From contig JAITSS010000044.1 of the NCBI GenBank assembly GCA_031287565.1, positions 1 through 64,000 on the forward strand: a stretch of DNA of 64,000 nucleotides, written 5' to 3'. Numbering within the stretch: position 1 is the first letter of the stretch; every line of letters starts with the position of its first letter. Position numbers and translations under genes: made by a program. The notes under the pieces are model-generated. The model made no database searches. It saw only the letters and a list, made by a program, of their open reading frames with translations, and was not told where the DNA came from. The DNA is from Desulfobulbaceae bacterium (GTDB lineage: Bacteria; Desulfobacterota; Desulfobulbia; Desulfobulbales; Desulfocapsaceae). This document shows positions 1 through 12,035 of this stretch, in pieces.

Positions 1-231
1 GGCTCTTTTCCAAACCGGATGGGTAAAGGGTTACTGTAGAGTCTTGGCCCCCGCCTTGCCCTCCTGACAGGAAAGCTTCAACCTGCAAAAAGTTATAGTA
101 AACGGCATAAATAATCGTGCTTGAAATATATTTGATGGTATTGCTCCACCAATTAAATCTCGAAAGTGGCACAATTCATAATGTCGTTTACTATAACCCT
201 TTCTTACCCACCCGGTTCGGGTGAGAGCCAA
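1..231. repeat. Imperfect inverted repeat, possible MITE-like remnant
   Basis: The minus strand of about 168-231 carries two modules: GGCTC..ACCGGGTGGGTAA, then GGGTTATAGTAAACG. The first module recurs on the plus strand at 1-37 and the second at 91-120 (GTTATAGTAAACG is identical over 13 bases and similar beyond it). The left arm is therefore split by about 50 extra bases. The layout resembles the ends of a small non-autonomous element with an interrupted arm. No transposase is present and the left boundary lies outside the window, so identity as a mobile element is inference. Confidence 0.4.
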
Positions 232-599
232 AAAAAAATGGGAAGTGGATGGGGGCCAGCCCCACCCACCCACCGATCATCCGTTCAGAGACAGAGATCG
301 GTGGGCAAAGGGAGATACTTCCGCATATGATGGAGCGTGTGGAGCGAGAGAATGAAAACGATATTGTCAGGCGTGAAAAAAATCGTCTCATTTCCTCGTG
401 CAAAATACGACCAGAATCCAGTCTCATTTCTTGTGCGAAGTGACATGAAGACGACCTGGCGCGTCTGGAAGAGATGGGACAAACGCTGGCCGCAGGCGTC
501 GATTTTGGTATTTTCTGAAGACGAAGGCGGCATTCCTTCAGTCAGTCCTTTGTGGTATGTTGGGCGGCCCGCCGATCCGCCACTCTTACCCAAACGCCC
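1..599. other. Left-edge non-coding stretch
   Basis: No convincing gene was found in these 599 bases; the ORFs listed here are short, overlap on both strands and resemble nothing I recognise. The only structure is a set of imperfect inverted repeats in the first 235 bases, listed separately. The strand before the dihydrouridine synthase start must carry that gene's promoter, but I could not pick a clear one. Confidence 0.5.
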
Positions 600-1550
600 A
601 TGACTATCCGCCTGATTGTAGCGCCGCTGCGCGGCATCACCGACCAGCCGTTTCGCCGCGCCATCGCCCGGCATTTTCCCGGTTTCAGCGAGGCGGTGGC
701 CCCCTTTATCAACCCGCAAAAAGAAGGCGGCGCGACGAAAAAGCTCGCGCCGCTGGCTGATCTGCTGCCGGAAGGCAACCAGGACTTGTCGGTCACGCCA
801 CAACTGTTGGATAATCACCGGCAATCTTTTGTTGATATGGCCAGGCGGCTTGAAGATTTGGGCTATCAACGCATCAACTGGAACCTCGGTTGCCCGGCGC
901 CGATGGTCACGCGCAAAGGACGCGGCGCGGCCATGCTGGAAAAACCCGAGGCGATATCGGCGCTACTCGATTTCGCCCTGCCGCGCCTGCGCTGCCGCCT
1001 GTCTTTGAAGATGCGGCTGGGAATGCGTGATCGCGGCGAGATTCTCGCTGTCATGCCGCGCTTACACGACTATCCGCTGACCGAACTCATCATCCACCCG
1101 CGTCTGGGCCGCCAGATGTTTCGTGGCGCTCCCGACCTAGATGGCTTTACCGAAGCGTTAGCCGCCAGCCGCCAGCCGGTGGTGTATAACGGCGATATTC
1201 TGAATTCCGATGATTTCCGGCGCTTGCATCAGCGTTTTCCCCAGGTCGCTGGTTGGATGATCGGTCGCGGCGCGGTCGCTCGGCCGGTTATCGCCATGGA
1301 AATCGTCGCGGGCGCGCCGCCTGATCTGAAGCCGCGCCTGGTCGCCTTTCATGATGAGCTGTTCGCCGCCTATCAGGAAAAACTCTGCGGCCCCGGCCAT
1401 CTGCTCGGTAAAATGAAGCAGCTCTGGCTCTATTTTATCGCATCATTTCCGGGACAGGAGAAATCCTTGAAAGCGATTGTTCGCGCCAAAGACCTAACCC
1501 GTTACCACGAAGCGACCCGCGCCGTCTTCGATAATCCTGACAATAAATAA
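600..1550 (+). CDS. dus: tRNA-dihydrouridine synthase
   Basis: FMN-dependent enzyme that reduces uridine to dihydrouridine in tRNA. The 316-residue product has the family N-terminus APLRGITDQPFRRA, the active-site segment NWNLGCPAPMVTRKGRG with the catalytic cysteine near residue 98, and late motifs VVYNGDI and WMIGRGA of the flavin-binding TIM barrel. Length and sequence are closest to the DusC-type branch (about 315 residues), but the exact tRNA position cannot be assigned by eye. The ORF opens 16 codons earlier; I chose the ATG at 600 because the conserved barrel begins directly after it. The pseudouridine synthase gene follows after 4 bases, so the two RNA-modification genes are probably co-transcribed. 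Confidence 0.9.
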   Translation: MTIRLIVAPLRGITDQPFRRAIARHFPGFSEAVAPFINPQKEGGATKKLAPLADLLPEGNQDLSVTPQLLDNHRQSFVDMARRLEDLGYQRINWNLGCPAPMVTRKGRGAAMLEKPEAISALLDFALPRLRCRLSLKMRLGMRDRGEILAVMPRLHDYPLTELIIHPRLGRQMFRGAPDLDGFTEALAASRQPVVYNGDILNSDDFRRLHQRFPQVAGWMIGRGAVARPVIAMEIVAGAPPDLKPRLVAFHDELFAAYQEKLCGPGHLLGKMKQLWLYFIASFPGQEKSLKAIVRAKDLTRYHEATRAVFDNPDNK

Positions 1551-1554
1551 AATT

Positions 1555-2433
1555 ATGAACGAGCCAAACCACATCGAAGTCGCCGAGACCGACGAACTGC
1601 TGTCTTTTCTGCTGCGTCGTTTTCCCCAGGAGGGGCGCAAGCGGCTGAAAAACCTGCTGCGGGTCGGCCGCATCCTGGTCAATGGCCAGAGCCAACACCA
1701 ATTCGATTTTCCGCTCGCGGTCGGCCAGAACGTGGCCATCGCGCCGCAAAAGGCCACCATCGCTCGTCCAGGCGCGCCGCCAATGCCAATCATCCACGAG
1801 GATGAATTTCTCATCGTCGTCAACAAACCATCGGGCCTTTTAACCGTGGCCACCGACAAGGAAAAACGGCGCACCGCTTACGCCATGCTGAGTGAGTATG
1901 TGAAGGCGGCGCATCCGGACCACAAAATTTTCGTTGTCCACCGCATCGACCGCGAAACCTCCGGCTTGCTGCTCTTCGCCAAAAGCGAGGAAGTCAAGCG
2001 AGCCATCCAAGATTCCTGGCTTTCGGTCATCGAAGAACGGCTGTATATGGCGGTGTTGGAAGGAAAACTGGCGCAAGCGTCGGGAACCATCAAATCCTAT
2101 CTTAAGGAAAGCGCCGCCATGCGGGTCTATTCATCGGACAATCCGCACCATGGCAAAGAGGCGATAAGCCATTTCCGGCGGCTGGCGGTGAGCCGCGCCT
2201 ATACGCTGGTTGAGTTGCGCCTGGAAACCGGACGCAAACATCAGATTCGCGTCCATATGGCCGAACTTGGGCATCCAGTGGCGGGCGACAAAAAATATGG
2301 CGCGACCACCAATCCGCTGAAACGGATGGCTTTACATGCCAGGGTGCTGGCCTTTCATCATCCGGTCGATGGCCACTTGCATCACTACGAAACCCCGGTT
2401 CCGCCCACCTTCGCCGCGATGTTTTCCGCCGCT

Positions 2434-2454
<21 letters not shown>
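1555..2454 (+). CDS. RluA-family pseudouridine synthase
   Basis: Isomerises uridine to pseudouridine in structured RNA, probably rRNA. An N-terminal S4-like RNA-binding segment (about residues 12-60, with KRLKNLLRVGRILVNG) precedes the catalytic domain, which holds the signature HRIDRETSGLLLF around residues 128-140 with the catalytic aspartate. The later GRKHQIRVHMAELGHPVAGD segment is also typical. At 299 residues it matches RluC/RluD-type enzymes in size; the target uridine cannot be predicted. It sits 4 bases after dus. Its last 21 bases overlap the end of the convergent ppk gene. Confidence 0.9.
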
Positions 2455-4680
<2,226 letters not shown>

Positions 4681-5022
4681 TTCGTTATGGCTCAGTGGTG
4701 AAAAACTGATTGGAGAACTTGGCGGCGCAAAAAGCAAAAGCCGTCACACGGAGGAGTATAGCAAGCCGCCAGGAAAGTACAATTCTCCGACGGCGCACAA
4801 ACGCAGGGCAACATAGCCTGAGCGGATAGAGACGGCGCGATGAACAGGAAAAAATCAGGTAAATTCAGCGAGGGGGCGAGGCCAGGGGAGAAGGCGCGAT
4901 TGCCGGGAAATGCGGAGCGGGAAAGAGGGCTTGTTCTGCCTTATCAAGAAGCGCGAGCAAACAGGCTGGAGAATGAGCCTTTCGCCGCGTCTTCAGAGGA
5001 ATTTTTCAGCGGTCGCCGCTTG
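4681..5022. other. Intergenic, no gene recognised
   Basis: Separates ppk from the next minus-strand gene. Plus-strand ORFs here have no recognisable product and run antisense into the lipoprotein gene. The region must contain the ppk promoter on the minus strand; I saw no clear hexamer pair or terminator. Confidence 0.4.
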
Positions 5023-5676
5023 TTATCGTCGGCTGGCGCGCCTGGACGAGGCATCGGCGTACAAGGGCCGCGCCACCAGACTGTTCAGGAAGGCTTCCCC
5101 TTCTTTGCTGAAGGAAACGCTCTTGGCGTTGTTCAGCCGTTGCTCCTGGTAGCTCAGTTCAATACCGTTCTGCGGCATGTCCGGATGTGAGCAGACCAGA
5201 CCACGGTTGACCACATGCACGACCGAGCGCGAAGAAACCCGTTCGTTACCGTAATCGTCGTAGCGGAGGGAGTAGCGGGCGCAGCCTTCACGGTCTTCGG
5301 CTTCGCGAATATCCAGCGATTGGTTTTTGTAGCGGCGATTGTTCAGAAACTCGCTCTGACGTTGGCGGATGACTTTTTGCAGACTGGCGAAGGAAACTTC
5401 AGAACTGGAAAATACCAACTGACTGGCCTTTGACAAGATCGCGTAGTCGGTCTTGCCGACTTTTTTGCGATACACCAATTCATTATCAATCAGAGCTTCA
5501 AACCAGGCTTTGCCAGCGGGCGGTTTGACCTCAAAACCCATCGGACTCATGCGCGGGAACCTGTCGTACACTTTGTGATAATCGGCGCAGGTCAAACAAG
5601 CGGTGTCGGGACTGGAAGCGCAGGCCAGCAACTGTGACGACACGAACAGGGCGAGAAGCAGACTGAAAAGACGCAT
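5023..5676 (-). CDS. Putative lipoprotein of unknown function
   Basis: The start at 5676 is supported by AGGAAAA seven bases upstream; the ORF track starts 23 codons earlier. The 217-residue product begins MRLFSLLLALFVSSQLLAC, a signal peptide with a lipobox (LLAC), so it is probably lipid-anchored in the inner or outer membrane. The mature part contains three further cysteines, near CLTC and EGCARY, and a positively charged C-terminus rich in serine and arginine. I do not recognise a family. It is a single gene with no obvious partner. Confidence 0.6.
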   Translation of the reverse strand: MRLFSLLLALFVSSQLLACASSPDTACLTCADYHKVYDRFPRMSPMGFEVKPPAGKAWFEALIDNELVYRKKVGKTDYAILSKASQLVFSSSEVSFASLQKVIRQRQSEFLNNRRYKNQSLDIREAEDREGCARYSLRYDDYGNERVSSRSVVHVVNRGLVCSHPDMPQNGIELSYQEQRLNNAKSVSFSKEGEAFLNSLVARPLYADASSRRASRR

Positions 5677-6217
5677 GGTGTTTTCCTGGGCAGTCAAGTG
5701 CGGGCATTCATCATCCGTTGACACTGGCATAAAAGCAATATCCATGCCTGATTACAGAGTAATTGCCACTTTGTGGTAGATTCTTATTTTTCCATAATAA
5801 AATCATAATGTTAATGATGGATGGCGGCGCATCCGAGCGCCAACGGGAAAATCACGGCTATCCTTTATTTGCCGTCGAAATAGCATGTGAGCGGGTCGCC
5901 GCTCCGGTTGGTTTCCAGTAAAGAATCCCAGGCGCGGCTAAAGAATTGGTGTGTTTTTGCGGCGCGAAGTAGCGGATTTGCTCCATCTGACCAGGGGTTT
6001 TGGATTTTTTTCCGACCATACGGAGATTTTCCGGGAAATCTTTCCGTTTCCTTACTGGGTTTTATTAGAGAAACCAAAGGCGGCCAAAAGCGAAAAACCG
6101 CCTCGACAACGGCGCGTCAATTTGCTTTTACCGCCGCACAAACGATACACTAGCGGCGACAAACGGCATTAGACCTGCGGATTGAAAAACGGTTCCAAAC
6201 GAGAAAAGCGGAGAGCC
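5677..6217. other. Divergent intergenic region
   Basis: A 540-base gap between the divergently transcribed lipoprotein and glycosylation genes. It contains an AT-rich stretch around 5770-5815 that could hold promoters for either side, but I could not identify a -35/-10 pair with confidence. Plus-strand ORFs inside it look spurious. Confidence 0.4.
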
Positions 6218-8740
6218 ATGACAGAGACATCATCAGACAGCGTTCAGGCGACGGACGGCGAAACCAAGGCGGCGCTGCCCGCTTATTACGACAACGCCAA
6301 TCGTGCTATCCTACGCTTGCTACCAAAGGACGCGGCGACAATTCTGGAGATTGGTTGCGGCGGCGGCGCGTTAGCCAGGGAATACCGCGCAATCAATCCG
6401 GACTGCCGCTATTACGGCGTCGAGATGCACGCCCCGGCGGCCAGGGCAGCCACAGAGCGCATGACAAAAGTCGGCGTCGGTAATGCCGAAACCTTCGATC
6501 TGGCCGAGTTAGGGCTTGCGCCGGGCACGCTCGATTGTCTGGTTTACGGCGATTCGCTCGAACATTTCATCGACCCGTGGCAGACCCTGATCCGCCACGC
6601 GACCTATCTGAAAAAAGATGGAATTGTTCTGGCCTGCATCCCCAATGTCCAGCATTGGTCGGTGTTGTATCGGCAACTGACCGGCGGCTGGTTCTATGAA
6701 GACGCCGGGATTCTTGACCGTACTCATCTGCGCTTTTTCACCTTGCAAACCATCATCGACATGTTTGGTCGGGCCGGTTTGCATATCGTTACGGCGCAAT
6801 CACGGCCGTTCGTCAGCGAGGATTTCGCTGAATTGCAAGGTCTGTTCCGTCCGCTCCTGGACAGGTTCGGCGTCAATGCGGAAGAATTCGCCAAGCAGAC
6901 GGCGGCCCTCCAGTATGTGGTGGTGGCGACGCCAGCGGCGGCGGTGGCGGAACAGGCGACGGCGAAACCAGACCAGCCGTTGGCGGCGAGGTTGGAAAAT
7001 GCCGTCGCCACTTTCCGCGACGAGAAGTTTGACAAAGCCGCGTCGCTGTTCGCCGAGCTGGCCGCGCAAGAGTCGGAAAATCCGCTGCCGCCCGCCTATC
7101 TCGCCTTGATCGCCGCGCGGCAGGGCGATTTGGCGGCGGCGCAAAACTTGATCGAACACGCCCTGGCTCTGGCCCCGGAACGCGCCGACTTGCCGGCTTC
7201 TTTGGGTGAAACCTTTCTCACATGCGGCGAGGTGGCTCTGGCCGAACGCTATCTGCGCCAAGCGCTTGATATGCAGCCGGACTTATGGTCGGCCTATCCA
7301 GCCCTGGCGCAGGCCCTGCGGCTTTTGGGGAACGGCGATGAGGCGCTTTCGATGCTGCTTCTGGCGGCGGAACAAGATTCGCCGACGCGGCAAAGCATAC
7401 GGAGGATGGTCATCGAGATGCTCGCCGAACGCGGCGATGTCGTCCATCACGGCAAGGCGCTCAGGCGCTACGCCGACACCTCCGAGGACACCCTCGGCGA
7501 TTTGCTGGCGGCGGCCTGTGATTTCGCCCGTTTTGATGAGAGCGGCGAGCAAATTATGGATATTCTTGGCCAGGTACAGCGGGGATTGGCGGCGGCGGGC
7601 ATCACCCTGGATGGCGCGGCGGTCACGCGCGATTCCGCTCAAAACCGGCCCCTGAACATCGCCTTTCTCTGCGCCGATTTCAACCGCGAAGGACAATCGG
7701 CCAGGCTGACGGCGCTTTTGCGCTTTCTGCCGCCGCAGCGTTTTTACACCATCTTGCTGAACGCCGACACCAAGCCTAGCGATTTCGCCGCCCATTGCGA
7801 ACTGCTGGCCGATAAAATTCTGCCGATAGCCACGCTGGATGACGCCGCCGCTTGCAGCGCCCTGAAGGCGACGCCGCTGGATATTCTCATCAATCTGGAC
7901 GGCTACGCGCCGACCGCTCGCCTGGCGCTGTTCCATGGCGCTGCCGCCGCCGCAAAACTCCTGTGGGGGATGGCGCCAATGCCACCGATCGCCCCGGATT
8001 GTCTGACGGTGGTCGGCGAGGCGCTGACTGTCGGGGAAATGCTACCGACTTTGCCGCTGCCGGGCCTCGGCCAATGTTTTTCTTTTTCGCCGCCGTCAAA
8101 TTCGCCGTCGCCAAATTCGCCGCCGTCAAATTCGCCATTAGCGCCTGCGGTCGTCAACACCTCCGCCGACGGCCCGGTTTTTTTCTGCCTGGCGCGGGCC
8201 GACCAAGTGCCGGAAAGCGCTTGGCGCTTGTTCGCGGAAATTTTGCGGGCGCGGGAAAAGGCCAGTCTCATCGTGAATCTGGCTGGACTGGGCCAGGCGG
8301 CGCGGCAATTCATCAGCGGCCATTTCACGGCGGCGGGGGTCGAAGCGGAGCGCCTGCGCTTTGTTTCGGCGGGCGCCATCGATGAGCTACGCCCGCTGGC
8401 GGCCGCCAGCGATTGCGGATTGGCGCCGCCGCTTACGACCGGCGGCCCGGAATTGATTGCCTGTTTGTGGCAGGGCCGACCGTATATCGCCATGGCCTCG
8501 TTTTTGCCCTGGGCGCGGCGTCCGGCGGCGACGCTGACGGCGCTGGGTCTGGGCGATCTCGTCGCCGATTCGCGAGAAGATTATCTGGCTTTGACCGAAC
8601 ACCTCCCGGCCCCCGACCCAAGCCTGTGTGAAAAAATGAACGCTTGGGGCCTGGGCGATGAAGCGGCCTTCGCCGCGCATTTCGTTACGGCTATCGATAC
8701 GCTGTTCGCCAAACAAAACGCCGCGCGGGAGGAACATTGA
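6218..8740 (+). CDS. Methyltransferase-TPR-OGT-like fusion protein
   Basis: The 840-residue protein appears to join three parts. Residues about 20-230 form a class I SAM-dependent methyltransferase, with the SAM-binding loop ILEIGCGGGALAREY and the segment LDCLVYGDSLEHFIDPW. Residues about 270-420 are TPR-like helices (DKAASLFAELAAQ, ERADLPASLGETFLTCGE). The remainder resembles the catalytic half of SPINDLY/O-GlcNAc transferases (LNIAFLCADF, DILINLDGY, AASDCGLAPPLTTGGPE) but is poorly conserved and is interrupted by a proline/serine run (SPPSNSPSPNSPPSNSP). The start has GGAGAG upstream; the ORF track begins 12 codons earlier. The stop overlaps the next start. A role in modifying a surface protein such as flagellin is inferred from its neighbours. 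Confidence 0.72.
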   Translation: MTETSSDSVQATDGETKAALPAYYDNANRAILRLLPKDAATILEIGCGGGALAREYRAINPDCRYYGVEMHAPAARAATERMTKVGVGNAETFDLAELGLAPGTLDCLVYGDSLEHFIDPWQTLIRHATYLKKDGIVLACIPNVQHWSVLYRQLTGGWFYEDAGILDRTHLRFFTLQTIIDMFGRAGLHIVTAQSRPFVSEDFAELQGLFRPLLDRFGVNAEEFAKQTAALQYVVVATPAAAVAEQATAKPDQPLAARLENAVATFRDEKFDKAASLFAELAAQESENPLPPAYLALIAARQGDLAAAQNLIEHALALAPERADLPASLGETFLTCGEVALAERYLRQALDMQPDLWSAYPALAQALRLLGNGDEALSMLLLAAEQDSPTRQSIRRMVIEMLAERGDVVHHGKALRRYADTSEDTLGDLLAAACDFARFDESGEQIMDILGQVQRGLAAAGITLDGAAVTRDSAQNRPLNIAFLCADFNREGQSARLTALLRFLPPQRFYTILLNADTKPSDFAAHCELLADKILPIATLDDAAACSALKATPLDILINLDGYAPTARLALFHGAAAAAKLLWGMAPMPPIAPDCLTVVGEALTVGEMLPTLPLPGLGQCFSFSPPSNSPSPNSPPSNSPLAPAVVNTSADGPVFFCLARADQVPESAWRLFAEILRAREKASLIVNLAGLGQAARQFISGHFTAAGVEAERLRFVSAGAIDELRPLAAASDCGLAPPLTTGGPELIACLWQGRPYIAMASFLPWARRPAATLTALGLGDLVADSREDYLALTEHLPAPDPSLCEKMNAWGLGDEAAFAAHFVTAIDTLFAKQNAAREEH

Positions 8741-9552
8741 TGAACGCCCCCAGCTTTTCCGTGATCATATGCAGCATCAATCCGTGGAAATTCGCCAGCT
8801 GCGCTCGGCATTACGAGGCGCTGTTGGCTGGTTTTCCCTATGAAATCATCGGCATCCACGACGCCGCCTCGCTGGCGGAGGGCTATAATCGTGGCATGGC
8901 GCGGGCGGCGGGCGATATTTTTATCTTTTCCCATGACGATCTGCTGATTCTTGATGATCACTTCGCCACGAAAATCAGCGAACGCCTGCGCGATTACGAC
9001 ATTTTGGGTTTCGCCGGAACCAGCCGCCTGACACCGGGAAGTTGGCTCGCTTCCGGTCAGCCCTGCTTGCGCGGAGTGATGGCGCACACCTCGCGCCAGC
9101 GTTTGGGTTTGGCCCTGTACGGCGTCGATGAGTGGCCAGTGGCCGGAGGCATCGAGGCCATTGACGGTCTCCTCATGATCGCCCAACGCCAAGCCGCTTT
9201 AGCCGTGGGTTTCGACGCCGCCACCTTTGACGGCTTTCATTGTTACGATCTTGATTTCAGCTTTGCCGCCCATCTTTCTGGACGCAAAATAGGCGTTGTT
9301 TGCGATATGCCGATCATCCACTCCTCCGGTGGCGACTTCACCGGTGATAGCTGGCGCCGTTACACCCGGCTCTTTCAGCAAAAATACGCTGGAAAACTGG
9401 CGATAGCACCCGCGAACATCCCGATGAAAGACAAGCTCATGATAATCAATCTCAGTGATTACCGGGTCCTGGCTGAAGTCTGGAACCGCGACAGCCTGCG
9501 CCGCGCCACCATCGCCCTGCGCCGCCGCGCCGCCCTCGCCGCCGCGTCTTGA
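8740..9552 (+). CDS. GT-A-fold glycosyltransferase-like protein
   Basis: A 270-residue protein that begins like a family 2 transferase (FSVIICSINPWKF) and carries a DXD-like acidic pair in FIFSHDDLLILDDHF near residue 67. The middle and end (SFAAHLSGRKIGVVCDMPIIHSSGG) resemble glycosyltransferases that act on proteins or polysaccharides. GGAGG lies seven bases before the ATG at 8740, and the start overlaps the upstream stop as TGATG, so translation is coupled to the fusion gene. Donor and acceptor are unknown; position between two OGT-like genes suggests the same glycan or protein target. Confidence 0.72.
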   Translation: MNAPSFSVIICSINPWKFASCARHYEALLAGFPYEIIGIHDAASLAEGYNRGMARAAGDIFIFSHDDLLILDDHFATKISERLRDYDILGFAGTSRLTPGSWLASGQPCLRGVMAHTSRQRLGLALYGVDEWPVAGGIEAIDGLLMIAQRQAALAVGFDAATFDGFHCYDLDFSFAAHLSGRKIGVVCDMPIIHSSGGDFTGDSWRRYTRLFQQKYAGKLAIAPANIPMKDKLMIINLSDYRVLAEVWNRDSLRRATIALRRRAALAAAS

Positions 9553-9597
9553 ACGATAATCCGGCGCTTTGTCAGGCCGAACACATGAAGAGCTACC

Positions 9598-11988
9598 ATG
9601 TCCGAACAACTGAAACGTCTTCTGCATAAAGCCGATAAGGCGCTGATAAAACACAATTATAAAAACGCGGGCGCCCTGTACCAGCAGGCCGCCGAGGAAT
9701 TTCCCGCTTCCGCCGCCGCCTGGTTTGGATTGGGCGAGGTCTCTTCAGCCATCGGCATGAACGACGCCGCCGTTGATTTTTTCGCTCAGGCGGCGAGCCT
9801 GCGACCGGAACACGCCCGCGCTCATCAACGCCTGGGCGAGGCGTTCAGTAAAATGGGCGAGGTGGAACGGGCCACGGCGGCTCTTGACCAGGCTTTGCGT
9901 CTTGCTCCGAACGATGCGCAGATCCGCTGCGCCCTGGCCGGTATTCAGGCGCGGGCGGGCGATTGGCGCGGCGCGAAAGAATCGCTTTTGCCGGTAACGC
10001 GGAGCACAAAGGCGGTGGCCGCCCATCACCATCTTTTGGGTTTGGCCTGCCAGCAATTAGGTGAATTGGACGAGGCCGAGGCCGCCTTCCGGAACGCCGT
10101 CCGCCTGGATGCCCGCTATACCGAGGCCTGGATTTCCTTGGGGACGTTGCGCATGGAGCGCGGTCGCGTGGACGAGGCCGAATCATGCCTGCGAAAACTT
10201 GATGCGATAGCGCCTGGCTCGGCCGATGTCGCCCGTTTCGCCGGTGATTTAGCGATGCGCCAAGGCGATACGCGCGACGCCGTTCAGCGCTATCGCCAGG
10301 GGCTGCAAGCCGCGCCGGACGACCCGTATTTGCAAGGGCGCATGGCCCTGTCTTTGGCCGAAAGCGGCGATCTGTCGGCCACCTTGGACGCCATGGAAGC
10401 CTTAATCGCCCAAGGGATGTCGCCGGATTGGGTGTTTGAGCAACTGGGCAAAATGATGGTGCGGCAAAAAGAGTGGTTCATGGCCAAAGACAGCCTTGAA
10501 CTGGCGGTGCAGCGCGATCCGGAAAACCTCACCGCCTGGAACATTTTGCTGGTCGCCTACACCAAACTCGGCGAAGCCGACAAGGCGCAACAGGCCGCCG
10601 AAACCATTCTGGCCAAAGATCCGAACAGCACGCAGGCCATGAGCAATCTGGCCTCGCTGTACTCGATGCAGGGACGGGCCGACGAGGCGATCACGCTGTT
10701 GCGTCAAGCCATGAGACTGCAACCGACTGGCTTGACTCTGTATATCAACCTGCTGTGGAACATGGTGCATTCGAGCGAAATCACCGCCGCCGAAGTCTTG
10801 GCGGTGGCCCGCGACTTCGACCAGAATATCTGCCTGCCGCTGCTGCGCCCCGACTCCTTCGCCCGCCGCGACCGCGACCCCAACCGCCGTCTGCGCATCG
10901 GCTGGCTATCTTCCGATATGAATAAACACGCGGTGGCCCTCTTTACCTTGCCGTTTCTGCATCTGCTTGATCGCGGCAGGCTGGAGAGCATCGTGTATAA
11001 CAATTCGATAAAAACCGATGAAACTGCGGACGTGGCCAAAAGCCTCGCCGACATATGGCGTGATGTATTTGATATTGGCGATGAGGCGCTGGCCAATCTG
11101 ATCCGCGCCGACGAAATCGACATTTTAGTCGATCTGAACGGCAACACCGAGGGCAACCGGTTGTTGGCGGTGGCGCGTAAACCCGCGCCGATCCAGGTGA
11201 CGTGGCTGGGTTTTCCCGGCACCAGCGGCATGACGGCAATGGATTATATTCTCATTCCACCCGACCCGGTTTTGCAAAAAGGCGAGTGGTGCGCGGAAAC
11301 GCCATGGCCGCTGCCCGACTGCTACGGCGTCCGCGCCGACATCACCACCGGTATTCCGGTGGCCCCCGGCTTACCGTGCGAATTGCTTGATCGGCCCTTC
11401 ACCTACGCCTGTCTGAATAATTTCCGCAAGGCGAGCGACCAGGCGGTGGCGCTCTGGAGCCGCATCTTGCTGCAAGCGCCGGAAAGTAAGCTGATGCTGG
11501 TTGCTCGCAGCGGTCAGGAAGACAACATGCGCCGCCGCATCGAAGCGCGTTTCGCCGCGCATGGCGTCGGCCCAGAGCGCCTGGAAATTCTTGGGCATAT
11601 GTCAACTGAACAGTATATCCGCCGTTACAACCTGGTAGACCTCTGCCTCGATCCCTTTCCGTTTAACGGCGGCACTACCAGTTACGACAGCATCTGGATG
11701 GGCGTGCCCTTCGTCACCTGGCCCGGCGACATGCTGGTTTCCCGCATGGGCCGGGCGATTCTGCGAAATGTCGGTTTGGCTGAGCTGGTCGCTGACAGCG
11801 CCGACGCTTATGTCGCCTTAGCAGTCGAGATGTGGCGTGACCGGGAACGGCTGAAACGCTTGCGTCTGGGCTTGCGCGAACGAATGCAGACCAGTCCTCT
11901 GATGGACGCGGCGAAAATGGCGCGGTCGCTGCAAGACGCCTTTCGCGGCATGTGGCTGAAGTGGCTGGAAAAAAGTGGAGCGGCGTGA
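9598..11988 (+). CDS. TPR-containing O-linked GlcNAc transferase (SPINDLY type)
   Basis: Probable cytoplasmic protein O-glycosyltransferase of family GT41. About the first 390 of 796 residues are tandem TPR helices (repeated pattern of A..LG.....EA), which usually bind the acceptor protein. The catalytic half shows the OGT landmarks RIGWLSSDMNKHAV, DEIDILVDLNGNTEGN, APIQVTWLGFPGTSGM, TYACLNNFRKASDQAV, LEILGHMSTEQYIRRYN and DPFPFNGGTTSYDSIWMG. GAAGAG precedes the start. It ends convergently with fliW, and in many flagellated bacteria such enzymes glycosylate flagellin; that substrate is an inference here because no flagellin gene is in the window. Confidence 0.85.
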   Translation: MSEQLKRLLHKADKALIKHNYKNAGALYQQAAEEFPASAAAWFGLGEVSSAIGMNDAAVDFFAQAASLRPEHARAHQRLGEAFSKMGEVERATAALDQALRLAPNDAQIRCALAGIQARAGDWRGAKESLLPVTRSTKAVAAHHHLLGLACQQLGELDEAEAAFRNAVRLDARYTEAWISLGTLRMERGRVDEAESCLRKLDAIAPGSADVARFAGDLAMRQGDTRDAVQRYRQGLQAAPDDPYLQGRMALSLAESGDLSATLDAMEALIAQGMSPDWVFEQLGKMMVRQKEWFMAKDSLELAVQRDPENLTAWNILLVAYTKLGEADKAQQAAETILAKDPNSTQAMSNLASLYSMQGRADEAITLLRQAMRLQPTGLTLYINLLWNMVHSSEITAAEVLAVARDFDQNICLPLLRPDSFARRDRDPNRRLRIGWLSSDMNKHAVALFTLPFLHLLDRGRLESIVYNNSIKTDETADVAKSLADIWRDVFDIGDEALANLIRADEIDILVDLNGNTEGNRLLAVARKPAPIQVTWLGFPGTSGMTAMDYILIPPDPVLQKGEWCAETPWPLPDCYGVRADITTGIPVAPGLPCELLDRPFTYACLNNFRKASDQAVALWSRILLQAPESKLMLVARSGQEDNMRRRIEARFAAHGVGPERLEILGHMSTEQYIRRYNLVDLCLDPFPFNGGTTSYDSIWMGVPFVTWPGDMLVSRMGRAILRNVGLAELVADSADAYVALAVEMWRDRERLKRLRLGLRERMQTSPLMDAAKMARSLQDAFRGMWLKWLEKSGAA

Positions 11989-11993
11989 TGTGG

Positions 11994-12031
11994 AGCTGAA
12001 GGCGCGCGCATTTTTGGACGCGCCTCCAGCT
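11994..12031. terminator. Shared convergent terminator hairpin
   Basis: AGCTGAAGGCGCG pairs with CGCGCCTCCAGCT (12 of 13 pairs) across a 12-base loop that contains a T run. It sits in the 47-base gap between the convergent OGT and fliW genes, so it could end transcripts from both sides. The downstream T tract is weak in both directions. Confidence 0.55.
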
Positions 12032-12035
12032 TGTT

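Noticed and set aside
285-869. 194-codon minus-strand ORF at the left edge
   Set aside because: It runs antisense into the dihydrouridine synthase gene and has no recognisable feature.
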